A stretch of DNA of 49,290 nucleotides, taken from an uncultured bacterium (GTDB lineage Bacteria > Actinomycetota > Thermoleophilia > Solirubrobacterales > 70-9). Location: positions 1 to 49,290 of the forward strand of contig CAIUSP010000105.1 in NCBI GenBank assembly GCA_903901855.1, in the 5' to 3' direction. The position numbers and the translations under genes are program-made. Below are positions 46,295-49,290 of the stretch, piece by piece (position 1 is the first letter of the stretch; each line of letters starts with the position of its first letter). The notes beneath the pieces are model-generated. The model did no database searches. It was not told the origin of the DNA and saw only the letters and a list, made by a program, of their open reading frames with translations.

Positions 46295-46487
46295 CGCTCG
46301 TTCAGACTCTCTTCCCTGTTTTCGCGTTCAAAGTGATCCCGATTGCTCTGTGCGTGCCCGCTCTCCTCACAGGACGCTCTCGGGGAGTATATGCCTGCGG
46401 GAGATTGGCAACGCCGCCGGCCTTGCGGGTTAACCGCGCGTGAACGAAGCGGGTCCGTTTCTTTCGGCCTCGGGTAGCGCATCGCGC

Positions 46488-46493
46488 TAAGGT
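46488..46493 (+). promoter_or_regulatory. candidate -10 box, leaderless start of the UbiK-like gene
   Basis: TAAGGT lies 5 nt before the ATG at 46499. This is the shortest spacing of the set. Confidence 0.4.
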
Positions 46494-46498
46494 CCCGC

Positions 46499-46867
46499 AT
46501 GCAAGTGACTCCTGAACAGAGCGACAACCTGAAGGACCGGATCTCCTCGCGTGGGGAGGAAGCCTTGGGCGAGGTAGCCCAGGCCCTGCTCGAGAACCCG
46601 GTCTTCAGCCAGATCCTCCAGTCGGCGTTCGGCGCCCGCGAGGCAGCCGGTCAAGTCACCGCGCAGGCGATGCGCAACGTCGGTTTCGCCACCCAGGCCG
46701 ACCTCGAGCGCCTCGAGCGTAGGGTGAGGGGTATCTCCGATCGGCTCGAGGCCGTCGAGGATCGGTTGGATGCCTTGGGCAAGTCGTCTGCCAAGGTCAA
46801 GGCCAGCACCTCTGCGACCAAGGCGAAGGCGACCAAGGCGAAGTCGGCAAAGCCCAAGTCTTCCTGA
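46499..46867 (+). CDS. UbiK/BMFP-like coiled-coil protein with a Lys/Ala-rich C-terminal tail
   Basis: A 122-residue protein. An N-terminal helix with Q-A-L-L-E-N-P-V-F-S-Q-I-L-Q precedes F-A-T-Q-A-D-L-E-R-L-E-R-R-V-R, then I-S-D-R-L-E-A-V-E-D-R-L-D-A-L (about 66-92). Such a two-helix layout, with a short amphipathic segment leading to a trimeric coiled coil, resembles the BMFP/UbiK family that binds membranes. Residues 95-122 are a tail of Lys, Ala, Thr and Ser (A-T-K-A-K-A-T-K-A-K-S-A-K). No ubiquinone genes are nearby, and most actinobacteria use menaquinone, so the family link should not be read as function. Stands alone. Confidence 0.65.
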   Translation: MQVTPEQSDNLKDRISSRGEEALGEVAQALLENPVFSQILQSAFGAREAAGQVTAQAMRNVGFATQADLERLERRVRGISDRLEAVEDRLDALGKSSAKVKASTSATKAKATKAKSAKPKSS

Positions 46868-46897
46868 CCGAGTCGAGCCGTCGCAACGCGCCAACCT

Positions 46898-46926
46898 CTG
46901 AACCTCTACCTCTAGTCGAGGTTCAG
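46898..46926. terminator. hairpin between the UbiK-like and phosphorylase genes
   Basis: CTGAACCTC and GAGGTTCAG are perfect 9-bp arms around an 11-nt loop in a 67-bp convergent gap. No T-run follows. A bidirectional terminator is the likely role. Confidence 0.55.
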
Positions 46927-46934
46927 GTCACGGA

Positions 46935-47714
46935 TCACCTACCTGCCGCGATGACCTCCGTGACCGCTTTGCCGATCGGGATCGATTCGGCCATCACCTG
47001 ATCGTCGTCCAGCGCCGTCACTCCGTCGGCCGATTCGACCACCAGGTCGACACAGCCGATCGCTATCCCGACCCGTTGCCCCACTGCCACCAGAGCAGCG
47101 ATCTGGAGATCGGCTGCCGACGCTTCCGAACCGGCAATCGCGTCGGTTGCGTTCGTGACCGGTCCTCCCGGGGTGAGCGGATCCTCTCCGGCGATCGTCG
47201 CTGGCGTTCCCACCCCGGATCCGATCAGCGCGGCGGTCAGCTCCCGGTCGGGCTCGAGGAGCTCCCCGGCTCCGCCGGCAGAGAGCCCCGCGCTGACTCC
47301 GTCCAGGGCGAGGACCCGCTCGGCGATCAGCACCTGCCCGACTTCGGGAGCGTCACTGCCAGGGCCATCCCCAACAGCAACACCCTCTCGAGGTGGCTGG
47401 AGCGCCCGACAGGTTCCGATCCGAACTGCTCGCTCGACCCCGAGTCCGGCCAACTCGGCGAGCACCACGGCTCCGCTCGCGGCACCGATCCCGGTGCTCT
47501 GGATGGTCAGGCCGTCGCCGTTCGGCGTCCGGCCGGTGTAGCCCCAGAGGCCTCTCGCATGATTCGACATCAGTGGCTCGACCAGTAACTCCTGAGCGAG
47601 CGTCAGGGCTCTGGCCGGATCCCCGGGGAGCAAGGCATCGGACTCCATCGGGGCTTTCGGGTTCGGACGAAGGTGCTTCCTCCCCGTTGTGTCCTCGTTG
47701 CTTCCCGAAGTCAA
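46935..47714 (-). CDS. purine/uridine nucleoside phosphorylase family protein
   Basis: A 259-residue phosphorylase. Motifs are H-L-R-P, L-L-P-G-D-P-A-R-A-L near residue 28, S-N-H-A-R-G-L-W-G-Y-T-G, T-I-Q-S-T-G-I-G-A-A-S and R-I-G-T-C-R-A-L near 97, as in DeoD/Udp. Members split nucleosides with phosphate into base and sugar 1-phosphate. A later stretch (S-A-A-D-L-Q-I-A-A-L) stands where the usual M-E-x-E/A-A motif binds ribose, so the substrate is uncertain. The TTG start is chosen because TAGAAT lies 9 nt upstream and H-L-R-P occurs in relatives. The ATG at 47648 would remove that motif. Confidence 0.82.
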   Translation of the reverse strand: MTSGSNEDTTGRKHLRPNPKAPMESDALLPGDPARALTLAQELLVEPLMSNHARGLWGYTGRTPNGDGLTIQSTGIGAASGAVVLAELAGLGVERAVRIGTCRALQPPREGVAVGDGPGSDAPEVGQVLIAERVLALDGVSAGLSAGGAGELLEPDRELTAALIGSGVGTPATIAGEDPLTPGGPVTNATDAIAGSEASAADLQIAALVAVGQRVGIAIGCVDLVVESADGVTALDDDQVMAESIPIGKAVTEVIAAGR

Positions 47715-47723
47715 GATTCGCCG

Positions 47724-47729
47724 ATTCTA
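47724..47729 (-). promoter_or_regulatory. candidate -10 box, leaderless TTG start of the nucleoside phosphorylase
   Basis: TAGAAT on the minus strand is 9 nt before the TTG at 47714. Confidence 0.45.
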
Positions 47730-47822
47730 GGCAGCCTTGGACGTCACCACTTTCGGTAGACTCGCAGGGCATAAGGGAGTTGGTTTTTTGTTTTCGGATC
47801 ACCGCAACGTTCAGCATCCGCG

Positions 47823-47835
47823 GTGGTTAGACCAC
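47823..47835. promoter_or_regulatory. short inverted repeat upstream of the beta-helix gene
   Basis: GTGGT-TAG-ACCAC lies 57 bp before the ATG at 47893, in a gap with unusual T-rich sequence (47781-47795). Flanking copies of CATAAGGGA occur at 47770-47778 and 47835-47843. Possible operator or leader hairpin; evidence is thin. Confidence 0.25.
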
Positions 47836-47892
47836 ATAAGGGATCGCGCAGCGGCTCGAGTCGCTGCCGGAGAGAAAGGGAGAGGAATCCAC

Positions 47893-49290
47893 ATGACAAC
47901 CATCGCTACCCCCAGCAGGTCGATCACGGGAAGTACGGGGAGGCTTCTGATCTTGGGCATCGCCGCAGCGGCTTTGTTCGGATTCGTCGCCTCCGATGTT
48001 GCGTCGGCCAAGACGATCACCGTCTGTAAGCCCGGCTGCAAGGTCAGGACGATCACTGCCGCCGTCAAGCAGGCACGCAAGGGCGACACCATCAAGGTCA
48101 AGCCGGGCGTCTATCCCGAGAGCGTCTTCATCAAGGGCTCTCGCTACGACAACCTGAAGATCTTCGGCACCACCGCCAACAGGAAGAAGATGCCGTTGCT
48201 GACCGGTACCCGTGCACGCCCGCAGACCGACTTCGGCATCCTCGCTCAGGGGGTCGACGGTTTCCAGCTCAAGAACCTCCGCGGAGCCAACTACACCGGC
48301 ACCGCGTTCTTCGTTCGGGGTGACTATGGCGACTCGGGCCCCGCAGAGCCGTGCAAGGGCTACAAGTTCAGCAACCTCGTCGCCTACAACAACGTCAAGT
48401 ACGGCCTCTATGCGCGCAACTGCATCGGCGGTCAGATGACCCGTTCCGAGGCCTACATCAACGGTGACGCGGGTGTCTACATCGGCGAGACGCCGGAGCA
48501 GGACGTTCCGGTCTGGACCGATCTCTCATACCTGAAGATGCACAAGAACGTCCTCGGTTACTCCGGGACCAACTCCAGGTACGTGGACATCAACAACTCG
48601 CAGTTCTTCAACAACGGCGCCGGCATCGTGCCGAACACGCTCGACTCCGAGGGTTTCGAGCCGACCGCCAACGGGAAGATCCGTGACAACCAGATCTTCT
48701 GGAACAACTTCAACCACTACGCCAATTGCGCTGGCTCCAAGACCGGCGACACACCGGCCTGCTCGCCGATTCCGCGTAGTTGGGTGGGGAACCTCGGAAC
48801 AGTCGGCGGGGTCTTCACGATCTATTACCCGACGGGAATAGGTGTCCTGCTCCACGGCTCCACAGGCTGGGAGATCACCGACAACGACATATTCGGTAAC
48901 AACAAGTGGGGTGTCGGGATCGTCTCCGACCCGTTCAACGATGCCGACGATGCGGTCGGAAACGACAACCAGGTGAGAAACAACGTCCTCAGTCGTGGTG
49001 GGGCGGATAGCAACGGATTCGATTTCTACTGGGATTACGCTGGGGCGAGACAGTGCTTCTCCGGTAACGGGTCCTTCACTTCGGAGAACGCAACCAGTAG
49101 CCCCGCCGTATCCGACTCGGATCTGTATCCGACCGCTTGCCCTGGAACGACGGGAACCGGAACCAAGGATGCGAATGGAGGGCAGTTCAACGTACTCCTG
49201 GATCTCGTGACCGGCGGCCTCAACAGCTTCCCGTCGCCTGACCCCGAGAAGATGCAGTGCCTCTGGGAGCGAGATGCTGCGGATTCCCAC
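47893..49290 (+). CDS. secreted right-handed beta-helix protein, 3' end beyond the window
   Basis: The frame is open to the right edge, giving 466 residues. It begins with a signal peptide (helix LLILGIAAAALFGFV, probable cleavage after ASDVASA). Then comes T-I-T-A-A-V-K-Q-A-R-K-G-D-T-I-K-V-K-P-G, the usual entry of pectin-lyase-fold/NosD-like helices. Asn-rich turns follow at intervals of about 22 residues (F-S-N-L-V-A-Y-N-N-V, I-N-N-S-Q-F-F-N-N-G, I-R-D-N-Q-I-F-W-N-N, I-T-D-N-D-I-F-G-N-N, V-R-N-N-V-L-S-R-G). Cysteines are paired in position and may form disulfides. Carbohydrate binding or cleavage is likely but no catalytic site is clear. GGGAGAGG precedes the ATG. Confidence 0.82.
   Translation, partial: MTTIATPSRSITGSTGRLLILGIAAAALFGFVASDVASAKTITVCKPGCKVRTITAAVKQARKGDTIKVKPGVYPESVFIKGSRYDNLKIFGTTANRKKMPLLTGTRARPQTDFGILAQGVDGFQLKNLRGANYTGTAFFVRGDYGDSGPAEPCKGYKFSNLVAYNNVKYGLYARNCIGGQMTRSEAYINGDAGVYIGETPEQDVPVWTDLSYLKMHKNVLGYSGTNSRYVDINNSQFFNNGAGIVPNTLDSEGFEPTANGKIRDNQIFWNNFNHYANCAGSKTGDTPACSPIPRSWVGNLGTVGGVFTIYYPTGIGVLLHGSTGWEITDNDIFGNNKWGVGIVSDPFNDADDAVGNDNQVRNNVLSRGGADSNGFDFYWDYAGARQCFSGNGSFTSENATSSPAVSDSDLYPTACPGTTGTGTKDANGGQFNVLLDLVTGGLNSFPSPDPEKMQCLWERDAADSH

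Noticed and set aside
47770-47843. Two copies of CATAAGGGA 65 bp apart
   Set aside because: Nine bases twice in a short T-rich gap is weak evidence; kept only as a remark on the nearby inverted repeat.
1-49290. tRNA, rRNA, CRISPR arrays, insertion sequences, attachment sites
   Set aside because: I looked for cloverleaf T-loop signatures, regular repeats, transposase motifs and composition breaks and found none convincing.

Overview
This window is ordinary chromosomal DNA from a high-GC actinobacterium. It carries an actinobacterial-type integration host factor (mIHF), a coproheme decarboxylase of the HemQ type, a PimA-like glycosyltransferase and MlaE/YrbE permeases. The gene mix (GT4 fused to an AglD-type membrane domain, tandem Glc/sorbosone dehydrogenases, proteins with Lys/Ala-rich tails) suggests Thermoleophilia/Solirubrobacterales. 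That placement is an inference and no marker gene here proves it. I see no rRNA, tRNA, CRISPR, insertion sequence or prophage, and no gene-free stretch over 300 bp. The longest gap is about 263 bp, upstream of the ammonium transporter.

Layout. 1-1856: tail of a nitrilase-type amidase, a TetR regulator and three overlapping small envelope genes. 1876-6377: DegV, a GST-like protein, an IscA/HesB protein, then a minus-strand run hemQ-fprA-bolA-CGFS glutaredoxin, which joins heme and Fe-S cluster functions. 6442-12744: a glycosyltransferase/flippase-like fusion, cobalamin-independent methionine synthase and an aldehyde dehydrogenase. 13008-14803: amt and a P-II protein, ended by a strong hairpin. 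14871-18256: a lipoprotein and two PQQ-dehydrogenase-fold proteins. 18367-25006: a lipid-transport operon (two MlaE permeases, an MlaF ATPase with a histone-like tail, an MMPL/RND exporter, a degenerate thioredoxin and a small membrane protein). 25017-29056: mIHF, then a divergent pair made of a serine-palmitoyltransferase-like alpha-oxoamine synthase and a GNAT acyltransferase-like protein, then an AlkA-like glycosylase. 29053-31633: a thiamine-precursor ABC transporter behind a TPP riboswitch. 31753-34027: a VWA/MoxR pair. 34109-37376: a small membrane protein, PPK2 and two Ca2+/cation exchangers. 37381-38824: Bcp peroxiredoxin and two unknown proteins. 38997-43897: acyl-CoA dehydrogenase, a GNAT, a fused 3-hydroxyacyl-CoA dehydrogenase/enoyl-CoA hydratase and a sirtuin (beta-oxidation). 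43946-49290: a three-module peptidoglycan hydrolase, a UbiK/BMFP-like protein, a nucleoside phosphorylase and the start of a secreted beta-helix protein.

Two patterns run through the window. Many genes have a TANNNT box only 5-10 nt before the start codon, which suggests leaderless transcripts. At two divergent gene pairs the opposing -10 boxes overlap or abut in a symmetric element. Lysine-rich low-complexity tails also recur on six unrelated proteins. The best candidate for something undescribed is the divergent oxoamine-synthase/GNAT pair, possibly sphingolipid-type chemistry, which sits just downstream of a lipid-transport operon that lacks an MCE protein.
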